Positions 7,759 through 15,154 of a stretch of DNA of 64,000 nt are shown piece by piece; position 1 is the first letter of the stretch, and each line of letters begins with the position of its first letter. A model generated the notes under the pieces. The model did no database searches. It was not told the DNA's origin and saw only the letters and a list, made by a program, of their open reading frames with translations. The translations under genes and the position numbers were made by a program. The stretch is from Promicromonospora iranensis (GTDB taxonomy: Bacteria; Actinomycetota; Actinomycetes; Actinomycetales; Cellulomonadaceae). The DNA lies in the NCBI RefSeq assembly GCF_028994805.1, contig NZ_JAJQQP010000006.1, forward strand, positions 1 to 64,000, in the 5' to 3' direction.

Positions 7759-9372
7759 ATGGCGACCAAGGTGCTGCTCGCGACGCCGTCGCCCGAGGTC
7801 AGGGACCACATCGGCCACGTGTTCGCCGAGTCCGACGGCTTCGAGCTCGCCGCGGCGGTCTCCGACGGCGCGGGCGTGCTGACGGCGCTGGACCGGCAGC
7901 CAGACATCGGGATCGTGGTCGTCGACGAGGCCGCCGACGACGGGCACGGGCACGCGGTGGCCCGCGCCGTCGGTCTGGCCACGCCGCTCACCGGCATCGT
8001 CATGGTCGTGGACGCCCACGGCCCGGCCGAGATGAGCCGGGCCATGGCCGCCGCCATGGAGGTCGGGGCTCGCTCGGTGATCGCCCGGAACGCGGGGCTG
8101 GAGGAGGTGCTGACCCGGCTCGAGGCCGTGGCGTCGTGGTCGGCCATGGCCCGCGCCTCGATCGCCGCGGAGCGCAACGGCGGACGCAGCGGCCAGGTGG
8201 TGGCGATCGCCGGGGCGAAGGGTGGCGTCGGGACGTCGGTGCTGGCCCTGCTGCTCGCCCGGGCAGGGCGCGCCGGCGACACCGTGCTCGTGGACCTCGA
8301 CCTGGGCGCGGGCGACCTCACCGCCTATACGGGGGTCCGCACCCGCCGTTCCGTGGTGGACCTCGCCGCGGTGGAGGGCGAGATCACCGGGCGCATGCTC
8401 CGTGAGACCACGTACGAGGTGCCCGGAGGCCTGCGGCTGCTGTCCGCCCCGAGCGAGGGCGAGCGCGGCGAGGAGATGACGGCGGTGGCGGCCCGGTCCG
8501 TCGTGAGCGCCCTGCGGTTCGAGTCCGGCCTCGCGGTGATCGACGTGGGCACCCACCTGGACGAGCCCCGCGCCACGGCCCTGGAGTTCGCGGACCGGGT
8601 GCTGCTGGTCACCACGCCGGACCTCCCGGCGCTGCGGGCCGCACGCCGCAGCCTGGCGCAGTGGGACAGGCTGGCGATCCGGCGCCCGTCGACGGTGGAG
8701 CTGGTGCTCAACCGCCGCACCTCGCGCGACGAGGTGACGCCCGCGCTGGTGGAGCGGATCGTGGAGCGCCCGGTCGCGTTCACCGTGCCCGACGGCGGCC
8801 CGGCGTTCTCCGGCGCGGTCAACACCGCGACGCTGCTGGAGACGCCGACCGCCGTGCACACGGCGGTGGCCAAGGTCGGCGTCGCGGCGCTCCGGACGGA
8901 GCAGGGCTCCACCCAGGCGGGCGGTGCTGACGGCCCCACGGAGGTGGAGGCGCTGGTCACCGGGTCGTCCCGCCGGACGGGCCGGCGCAAGGGCGCGGAC
9001 CCCGAGGCGGGCCAGTCCACCGTCGAGCTGCCCGTGATGATCCTGCTGGTGCTCATGGCGCTCGTGCTCTGCGTGCAGGGCATCGGATGGGCGTCGGGCC
9101 TGCTGGCGGCACGGGCCGCGGCGCAGGAGGGCGCGCGGACGGTCGGCGTCATGGGGTACTACGACGACGGCGGCCGGCCCCGCGACGACGTCGTCGACCA
9201 GGTGCGGGACGACGTGCGCGAGCGTCTGCCGGACGCCTTCCGTTCCGCCGTCGCCCCGACGGACATCGAGGTCTCGCCCGAGACCGTGAGCGTGCGGGTG
9301 ACGGTCTCGACGATCCTGCCCGGTGTCGACCTGTCGGCGTCCTCCTCTGCCGCCGTGTTCCGGGAGGGTTGA
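7759..9372 (+). CDS. TadZ/CpaE ATPase fused to a TadE-like pseudopilin
   Basis: The 537-residue frame joins two Tad proteins. Residues 1-125 form a receiver-like domain. Residues 145-380 are a MinD/ParA-type ATPase with the deviant P-loop AKGGVGTS (K154) and VLVDLDLGAGDL. This is the TadZ/CpaE layout, which localises the pilus machine inside the cell. After a basic linker (about 385-417) comes a prepilin site, G418|Q419 with E423 at mature position 5, a hydrophobic helix (424-445) and an ARAAAQEGAR segment, which is a TadE pseudopilin. Cleavage would leave TadZ in the cytoplasm and release TadE, so the fusion may be a polyprotein. A GTG at 8944 lies inside the linker and could start a separate TadE. 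There is no stop between the parts. Confidence 0.85.
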   Translation: MATKVLLATPSPEVRDHIGHVFAESDGFELAAAVSDGAGVLTALDRQPDIGIVVVDEAADDGHGHAVARAVGLATPLTGIVMVVDAHGPAEMSRAMAAAMEVGARSVIARNAGLEEVLTRLEAVASWSAMARASIAAERNGGRSGQVVAIAGAKGGVGTSVLALLLARAGRAGDTVLVDLDLGAGDLTAYTGVRTRRSVVDLAAVEGEITGRMLRETTYEVPGGLRLLSAPSEGERGEEMTAVAARSVVSALRFESGLAVIDVGTHLDEPRATALEFADRVLLVTTPDLPALRAARRSLAQWDRLAIRRPSTVELVLNRRTSRDEVTPALVERIVERPVAFTVPDGGPAFSGAVNTATLLETPTAVHTAVAKVGVAALRTEQGSTQAGGADGPTEVEALVTGSSRRTGRRKGADPEAGQSTVELPVMILLVLMALVLCVQGIGWASGLLAARAAAQEGARTVGVMGYYDDGGRPRDDVVDQVRDDVRERLPDAFRSAVAPTDIEVSPETVSVRVTVSTILPGVDLSASSSAAVFREG

Positions 9373-9373
9373 G

Positions 9374-9730
9374 GTGCCCGGGCAGTCCCGCCGCGAGTGC
9401 GGGCAGGCGTCCGTCGAGCTGGTCGGCCTGGTGTTCGCGATGCTGCTCGTGGCGCTCCTGGCGATCCAGGGCATCACCGTGGCGCAGACCGCGTCGATCG
9501 CGCAGGAGGCTGCCCGCAACGGGGCCCGCGCGCTGAGCCTGGGCCAGGACTGGGAGGCAGCGGTGGAGCTGACGATCCCCGACGGGCTGAGCCTGCTGGA
9601 CAAGACCCCCCACGTCGACGACGGGACCGCACGCGTGCGGGTCGAGGTGTCGGCGCCGCTGGGCCTCGCAGGCATGGAGATCGTCGACGTCGCACTGACC
9701 CGGACCGCCGCGTTCCCGGTGGAGGACTGA
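9374..9730 (+). CDS. TadE/TadF-like pseudopilin
   Basis: The 118-residue product starts at a GTG (9374) just after the previous stop, with an AGGG ribosome site. It carries the prepilin motif CG|QASVE (glutamate at mature position 5), a hydrophobic helix (LVGLVFAMLLVALLAIQGITVAQ) and the AQEAARNGARALS segment found in TadE-like minor pilins. The remainder is a small beta domain ending in RTAAFPVED. Minor pilins of this type prime or cap the Flp fibre. It is the second such domain in a row, after the one fused to TadZ. Confidence 0.8.
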   Translation: MPGQSRRECGQASVELVGLVFAMLLVALLAIQGITVAQTASIAQEAARNGARALSLGQDWEAAVELTIPDGLSLLDKTPHVDDGTARVRVEVSAPLGLAGMEIVDVALTRTAAFPVED

Positions 9731-9748
9731 TCTTGGTGGAGGACCGAC

Positions 9749-11077
9749 ATGGCGCTACGTGACCGGCTGGCCGCCGACCAGCGGCACGACGAGGACAACG
9801 ACCTCGCGAAGGTGTACCGCGAGCGGCTGCTGGAAGAGATCGACGTCGACGAGCTCGCCCGGCTCTCGCCGTCCCAGCGGCGCGTGCGGCTGGAGCGGGT
9901 CCTGTCCCGGATCCTCTCCGTCGACGGGCCCGTGCTGTCGGCGCGCGAGCGCAGCGCGCTGGTGCAGCGGATCACCGACGACGCGCTCGGGCTGGGCGTG
10001 CTGGAACCGCTGCTCGCCGACGAGTCCGTCACCGAGATCATGGTGAACGGGCCGCAGGACGTGTTCGTCGAGCGCTACGGCAAGGTCGAGCGGGTCCACG
10101 CGCGGTTCGCGTCCGTCGAGCAGCTGTACCAGACGATCGACCGCATCGTGTCCCAGGTGAACCGCCGCGTGGACGAGTCCTCGCCGATGGTGGACGCGCG
10201 GCTGCCCAGCGGCGAGCGCGTGAACGTGATCATCCCGCCGCTGGCCCTGGACGGGCCCACCCTGACGATCCGCCGGTTCCCCACGCCGTTCCGGATGGGC
10301 GAGCTGGTGGACCGCGGCACGCTGGACCTGACCACGGCGAGCCTGCTGGGCGCGTGCGTGCGGGCGCGGCTGAACATCGTGGTGTCCGGCGGGACGGGCT
10401 CCGGCAAGACGACATTCCTGAACGCGCTGTCCGGCCTCATCCCGGACCACGAGCGGATCGTCACGATCGAGGACGCCGCCGAGCTGTCCCTCCAGCAGGG
10501 GCACGTGGTGCGGCTGGAGTCCCGTCCGGCGAACGTGGAGGGCCGGGGCGCCGTCGCCATCCGTGACCTGGTGCGCAACGCACTACGCATGCGCCCCGAC
10601 CGCATCATCGTGGGCGAGGTGCGCGGCGGCGAGACGCTGGACATGCTGCAGGCGATGAACACCGGCCACGACGGCTCGGTCGCCACCGTGCACGCGAACA
10701 CGGCGCGGGACGCGCTGGGCCGGCTGGAGACGCTCGCGTCGATGAGCGAGCTCGACCTGCCGGCCGCGACCCTCCGCGACCAGATCAACTCGGCGATCGA
10801 CCTGGTGGTGCACCTGGAGCGGGCGCAGGACGGGTCCCGCCGGGTCACCGAGGTGCAGGCGGTCACCTCGCAGCGGCGCGAGGAGTACGCGCTGACCCCG
10901 CTGATGGAGTTCGTCCCCGACCTCATCGGCCCCGACCGCTCCGTGACCGGCCGGTTCGTCGCCTCCGCCCCGCCGCCGGAGCTGCTGGACCGGCTGCACC
11001 GGGCGGGCGAGACGGCGCCCACGGTGGCCGCGGCCCCGGTGGCCGTGCCGGCCGAGACCCGTGGTGAGGTCCGATGA
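9749..11077 (+). CDS. tadA: Tad pilus assembly ATPase TadA/CpaF
   Basis: The 442-residue product is a secretion-superfamily hexameric ATPase that powers Flp pilus assembly. The N-terminal domain includes LEPLLADESVTEIMVNGP and the SSPMVDARLPSGERVN block. The Walker A is GGTGSGKTT (214-222) and the Walker B region is RIIVGEVRGGE (285-295, catalytic E290), followed by the TGHDGSVATVHAN His-box. Length and order match CpaF. The stop overlaps the tadB start (ATGA). Confidence 0.95.
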   Translation: MALRDRLAADQRHDEDNDLAKVYRERLLEEIDVDELARLSPSQRRVRLERVLSRILSVDGPVLSARERSALVQRITDDALGLGVLEPLLADESVTEIMVNGPQDVFVERYGKVERVHARFASVEQLYQTIDRIVSQVNRRVDESSPMVDARLPSGERVNVIIPPLALDGPTLTIRRFPTPFRMGELVDRGTLDLTTASLLGACVRARLNIVVSGGTGSGKTTFLNALSGLIPDHERIVTIEDAAELSLQQGHVVRLESRPANVEGRGAVAIRDLVRNALRMRPDRIIVGEVRGGETLDMLQAMNTGHDGSVATVHANTARDALGRLETLASMSELDLPAATLRDQINSAIDLVVHLERAQDGSRRVTEVQAVTSQRREEYALTPLMEFVPDLIGPDRSVTGRFVASAPPPELLDRLHRAGETAPTVAAAPVAVPAETRGEVR

Positions 11078-11997
11078 CGTTCCTGCTCATCGCGCTCGGC
11101 CTGCTCCTGACGCTGCTGATGGCCGCCGCCACGGTGGCGACCATGGTCAGCAACGCCGAGACCGAACGCCGCATGGTCGAGACCGCCGACCTGGACCAGC
11201 CGCCCGGCGTACCCGTCTTCGCCCGGCTCGACGAACGGCTGGTCCGCCTCCCGTGGGGGCAGCGCCTCGTGGCGCTCCTGGCCGGGGCGGGCCTGCCGAC
11301 GTGGTCGCCCTCCCTGTTCCTCAGCGGGTCGTGCGCCGCGGCGGTCGCGGCAGGGCTGGTCGTCCTGCCGCTCTTCGGCTGGGCGACGGCGGCGCTCGCG
11401 GTGCTGATCGTCGCGGTGGGCGCCCGGCGCTGGCTGGACCGACGGCGCACGCAGCGCGTGGACAGGTTCGTGGCGCAGCTGCCGGAGCTGGCCCGGCTGC
11501 TGGCCAACGGTGCGTCGGCCGGGCTGGCGGTGCGCCGGTCGCTGGAGATGGCGGCGGAGGAGATGACCGAGCCCGCGGCGTCCGAGGTGGCACAGATCGG
11601 CGCCGAGATGGCGGTGGGCCGGTCCCTCCAGGACGCCCTGGCGAGCCTCACCGAACGACTGCCCTCCCGGGAGCTGTCGGTGCTGGTGCAGACCCTGGCG
11701 ATCCAGGGCCGCTCGGGTGGTGAGCTGGTGACCGCCCTGGCGGGGATCGGCCAGACGCTGGAGGAGCGGCGGCGGCTGCGGCGCGAGGTGGTTACGTCGA
11801 CGATGGGGGCCCAGTTCTCGGGGTACACGGTGATCTTCCTGGCGTTCGGCGCGGTGGCGCTGATGAACGCCTTCAGCCCCGGCGTGGTGGACGAGATGAT
11901 CACCAACTTCGCCGGCCAGGTGGTCCTGCTCGTCGCGACCGGGCTGTTCACCATCGGGTACCTGCTGGTCCGCCGGCTGTCGAGGGTGGAGGTGTGA
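11074..11997 (+). CDS. tadB: Tad pilus inner-membrane platform protein TadB
   Basis: The 307-residue product has an N-terminal membrane helix, two helices near residues 85-120, a cytoplasmic T2SSF/GspF domain (FVAQLPELARLLANGASAGLAVRRSLEMAAEE) and two C-terminal helices, the usual TadB topology. TadB and TadC form the membrane platform that TadA rotates or gates. Start and stop are tightly packed with neighbours: four bases overlap with tadA and one base lies before tadC. Confidence 0.9.
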   Translation: MTFLLIALGLLLTLLMAAATVATMVSNAETERRMVETADLDQPPGVPVFARLDERLVRLPWGQRLVALLAGAGLPTWSPSLFLSGSCAAAVAAGLVVLPLFGWATAALAVLIVAVGARRWLDRRRTQRVDRFVAQLPELARLLANGASAGLAVRRSLEMAAEEMTEPAASEVAQIGAEMAVGRSLQDALASLTERLPSRELSVLVQTLAIQGRSGGELVTALAGIGQTLEERRRLRREVVTSTMGAQFSGYTVIFLAFGAVALMNAFSPGVVDEMITNFAGQVVLLVATGLFTIGYLLVRRLSRVEV

Positions 11998-11998
11998 C

Positions 11999-12880
11999 GT
12001 GCTGGAGCTGCTGATCGCGGCGGGCGCCGCGCTGCTGGCGGTGCTGGGGATGGTCGCCGGGCGGCTGCTGACCAGTACCGGCCTGGAGGACATCGAGGCG
12101 GAGTACGCGCCGGAGGAGGAGCCGCGGCAGCGCGGGTTCGTCGCCGTGCTCGACCGCGTGGGCGCGCCGCTGCTCCCGCTGGCGGTGCGGCTGCACGGGC
12201 GGCAACGGCTGCAGCGGCTCGACACCGTCATCCGGCGCGCGGGCCGTCCCGAGGGCGTGACCCTGACGATGTTCGTGCGGCGGGAGTCAGGGCTCGTGCT
12301 GTTCGGCGTCGTCTTCGGTCTCCTGTTCACGCTTCAGGACCTCTGGACGGTCGGCGCGCCGATGGCCGTGGTGCTGTGCGGGTGGATGCGCCTGTGGCTG
12401 TACACCGAGGCCGCCAAGCGGCGCCGGCAGATCGACGCCGAGCTGCCCGACTTCCTCGACGTGCTGGCCGTGACCGTGACGGCCGGGCTGGGCTTCCGCC
12501 AGGCCCTGGAGCGGGTGTGCGAGTTCCACGGCGGTGCGCTGGCCGCCGAGATGCGCACCGCGCTGCAGGAGATGAACGTCGGCGCCTCCCGGCGGCAGAC
12601 CTTCGTGGCGCTGCGCGAGCGCAGCCGGTCCGCCGCGGTCGGCACGTTCGTGACGGCGCTGCTGCAGGCCGAGGAGCTCGGTGTGCCGCTGGCGGACGCC
12701 CTCACGGGCATCGCGTCGGACGTGCGCCGCGAGCACGCCGAGAACGTGCGTCAGCGTGCGGCGCGCGCGGTGCCCATGGTGTCGCTCGCGGTGACGATGA
12801 CGATCCTGCCGGGTGCGCTGATCCTGATCGTGTCGGCAGTGCTCGTCGCGAACGCGGGGGTGCTCGGTGGGCTTTTCTGA
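11999..12880 (+). CDS. tadC: Tad pilus inner-membrane platform protein TadC
   Basis: The 293-residue GspF-family protein has a helix at the N-terminus, a helix pair at about 95-125, the conserved block ELPDFLDVLAVTVTAGLGFRQALERV and a C-terminal helix (VSLAVTMTILPGALILIVSAVLVAN), as in TadC. It starts at a GTG one base after tadB. Its last 14 bases overlap the GTG start of the kinase gene, so kinase translation is likely coupled to pilus-platform synthesis. Confidence 0.9.
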   Translation: MLELLIAAGAALLAVLGMVAGRLLTSTGLEDIEAEYAPEEEPRQRGFVAVLDRVGAPLLPLAVRLHGRQRLQRLDTVIRRAGRPEGVTLTMFVRRESGLVLFGVVFGLLFTLQDLWTVGAPMAVVLCGWMRLWLYTEAAKRRRQIDAELPDFLDVLAVTVTAGLGFRQALERVCEFHGGALAAEMRTALQEMNVGASRRQTFVALRERSRSAAVGTFVTALLQAEELGVPLADALTGIASDVRREHAENVRQRAARAVPMVSLAVTMTILPGALILIVSAVLVANAGVLGGLF

Positions 12881-14114
12881 GCGGCTGAGCCCGCCCCGCG
12901 CGATGGACGCGCTGACGCAGCGCGCCATCGGCCCCGCAGTGCGCCTGCTGTGCCAGGTCCGGCTGGTGATCCTGGCGTTCGCGCTGGTGCTGGCCCTGCT
13001 CGACGGCGCGGGCTGGCTCGGCGTGTTCCTGGTGGTGCTCGCGGCGCCGTTCTCGTTCGTGCCCGCGCTGAACTGGGACACCCGGGGCCGGTTCTACGCC
13101 CGCAACGGGATCCTGCTGGCGGGCGACACCGCCGTCGCCGTCATCGCGCTGCTGCCGCTGGCCGGGTCGCCGCTCATGGCGGTGTACGCCGCTGCGACCG
13201 CCGCGCTGTGGGGCCTGTTCGCCGGCCTGCGGCTCGCGCTCGTGATGGCGGCGCCCCTGTGCCTGTACCAGCTCACGGCGTACAGCGACGGCTGGCGCGG
13301 CATGGTCACCGGTGCGGCCGGTGCGGCGCTCACCGTCATCATGGCCTGGACCGGCACCCACCTGGGCCGCCGGCTGCGGCGCCAGGCCGTCCAGTCGGCC
13401 CAGCTCGCGGCCGCCCGCGCCGACCAGGCGGCCCTCGCCGAACGGCTGAGCCTGGCCCGCGACCTGCACGACACGGTGGCGGGCGACCTGGCGGGGCTCG
13501 CCCTGGCCACGCGCGGGCTGGCCGACCGGCTGGAGCGGGAGGGAGCGGCGCCGGGCACGGTCGGGCTGGCGCGCGACCTGGGCGTCGCCGTCCGGACGAC
13601 GCACGACCACACCCGCCGCGCCCTCGGCGAGCTGCGCGACGACCCCGACGGCGTGGCGGCCCAGGTGACCGAGGTCGCGCGGCGCTGGACCGAGCGCACG
13701 GGGATCCCCACCGCCGTCGACATCGCTCCCGAGGTCGACGAGGTGGCCGGAGCGGGCCGTGCCCGGCACGTCCGGGCCATGGTGACCGAGCTGCTGGAGA
13801 ACGTGCGCAAGCACGCGCACGCCTCCCGGGTCGGGCTGGTCGTGTCGGCGGCGGGCGACGTCGTCGAGCTGGTCGTGTCCGACGACGGCACCGGGCTCGG
13901 TCCCGCGGTGCCCGGCGGCGGCCGGTACGGGATGCGCGGCGTCCGCGAACGCGCGGAGCTGTGCGGCGGCGAGGCCGGGTGGACTCCAGGACCGGACGGC
14001 GGGACCACCGTTCGCGTCGTGCTGCCCGCGGAGCCGTCCGGCGAGGCCGCGCGGGCGCCGCGTCCGGGAAGGGCACGGACCGAGGACCGCGCGACGACAG
14101 CTGAGGTGGCCTGA
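12867..14114 (+). CDS. sensor histidine kinase of the NarL/DesK-like type, inside the pilus operon
   Basis: The 415-residue protein has four to five membrane helices (about 30-160), then a HisKA_3 dimerisation domain with the phospho-acceptor H201 in LARDLHDTVAGDLAG. An HATPase_c domain follows, with N-box ELLENVRKHAH (N312), G1 box DDGTGLG (339-345) and G2 box GMRGV (355-359). It starts at a GTG inside the end of tadC and ends one base into the response-regulator start. The position between tadC and the pilin gene suggests it senses envelope or assembly state and tunes pilin expression (inference). Confidence 0.9.
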   Translation: MGFSERLSPPRAMDALTQRAIGPAVRLLCQVRLVILAFALVLALLDGAGWLGVFLVVLAAPFSFVPALNWDTRGRFYARNGILLAGDTAVAVIALLPLAGSPLMAVYAAATAALWGLFAGLRLALVMAAPLCLYQLTAYSDGWRGMVTGAAGAALTVIMAWTGTHLGRRLRRQAVQSAQLAAARADQAALAERLSLARDLHDTVAGDLAGLALATRGLADRLEREGAAPGTVGLARDLGVAVRTTHDHTRRALGELRDDPDGVAAQVTEVARRWTERTGIPTAVDIAPEVDEVAGAGRARHVRAMVTELLENVRKHAHASRVGLVVSAAGDVVELVVSDDGTGLGPAVPGGGRYGMRGVRERAELCGGEAGWTPGPDGGTTVRVVLPAEPSGEAARAPRPGRARTEDRATTAEVA

Positions 14115-14797
14115 TGCGGATACTCGCCGTGGACGACAACCCCATCATCCGGATGGGCCTGCGGACGCTGCTGGACGGGACGCCCGGTGTCACGTCCGTG
14201 ATCGACACGGGCGACCCCGACGAGGCGGTGGCGTACGTGCGCGCCGGGCAGGTCGACGTCGTGCTGCTGGACGTCCGGATGCCCCGCATGAGCGGGCTGG
14301 AGCTGCTGCCCCGGCTGTCCGGCGCCACGGTCGTGATGCTGACCCACACCGACGACCCGGCGACCGTGTCCGAGGCGATCGCCGCCGGTGCGGCCGGCTA
14401 CCTCGTGCACGGTGCGCTGGAGCCGGCGGCGATGGTCGACGCCATCCGGCTCTGCCGGAACGGCAGCCAGGTGGTCTCCGGGGTCGCCGCGGCCCCCGCC
14501 GTGCGCGACCGGGGACCGTCGGTGCGCGAGCTCCTGTCGCGGCGCGAGGCCGAGGTGATGGACCTCGTGGCCGAGGGCCTCTCGAACGGCGAGGTGGCGG
14601 CACGGCTGTTCATCTCCGAGAAGACCGTGAAGAACCACGTGAACAGCCTCTTCGCCAAGCTTGGCGTGACCACGCGGAGCCAGGCCATCGTGCGCTGGCT
14701 CCACGAGGGCCCGAACCGCGGTAGTGCCACGGGCCCAGGCAGAAACGGGCCTGCACCGGGTCCCCGCGCCCTGGGACCGGCCACCGCGGCTCCGTAG
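14114..14797 (+). CDS. NarL/LuxR-type response regulator, partner of the pilus kinase
   Basis: The 227-residue product has a receiver domain with acidic pocket VDDN, phospho-acceptor D53 (LLDVRMP) and T77, and a LuxR-type helix-turn-helix (about 141-200: LLSRREAEVMDLVAEGLSNGEVAARLFISEKTVKNHV). The lysine that normally follows GYLL in this family is a histidine here (GYLVH, H99), so phosphorylation signalling may be altered. The Gly/Pro-rich tail after residue 200 is unusual. Its TAG stop is part of the -10 box of the downstream flp promoter. Confidence 0.9.
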   Translation: MRILAVDDNPIIRMGLRTLLDGTPGVTSVIDTGDPDEAVAYVRAGQVDVVLLDVRMPRMSGLELLPRLSGATVVMLTHTDDPATVSEAIAAGAAGYLVHGALEPAAMVDAIRLCRNGSQVVSGVAAAPAVRDRGPSVRELLSRREAEVMDLVAEGLSNGEVAARLFISEKTVKNHVNSLFAKLGVTTRSQAIVRWLHEGPNRGSATGPGRNGPAPGPRALGPATAAP

Positions 14798-14800
14798 GTT
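14795..14800 (+). promoter_or_regulatory. -10 box for the flp pilin gene, overlapping a stop codon
   Basis: TAGGTT is the same hexamer found before 977 and 3557. Its first three bases are the stop codon of the response regulator. A start at about 14807 would give a leader of roughly 58 nt to the pilin ATG, which has its own ribosome site. This would let the pilin be made in excess of the assembly proteins. Confidence 0.5.
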
Positions 14801-14864
14801 TGCAGGCGTGGTCGAGGTCCGCAGGGCCCACGGCCGGCACCCGGACACCAACGTGGAGGTCACC

Positions 14865-15119
14865 ATGAACAAGCTGATGCACAAGGCAGTCGCGGCCAGG
14901 ACCGCGCTCGTGAACGTCGTCGAGCGTGCGGCGCGCCAGGCACACGACGACGAGCGCGGACAGGGCACCGTGGAGTACGTCGGCGCCGTCCTGCTGGTGG
15001 TCGCCGTCGTCGGTATCGTCATCGCCGCGGCGAGCGACGTCGGCGACGCGATCGTCCAGCAGCTCACCGACGCCGTCAACGACATCGCCGGCGCGGGCGG
15101 TGGCGGTGGCGGCGAGTAA
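14865..15119 (+). CDS. flp: Flp-type major pilin
   Basis: The 84-residue prepilin has a basic leader ending DDERG|QGTVEYV (glutamate at mature position 5), then a hydrophobic helix (GAVLLVVAVVGIVIAAAS) and a short tail ending in a glycine run. Size and motif are those of Flp pilins, the main subunit of Tad fibres. GGAGG lies five bases before the ATG. An in-frame GTG at 14808 near the predicted transcript start is an alternative start. The mature N-terminal helix closely matches the leaders of the two giant proteins at 977 and 3557. Confidence 0.9.
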   Translation: MNKLMHKAVAARTALVNVVERAARQAHDDERGQGTVEYVGAVLLVVAVVGIVIAAASDVGDAIVQQLTDAVNDIAGAGGGGGGE

Positions 15120-15154
15120 GGCCACGCCCACCTGAACCACGACGGAGGTACTGG

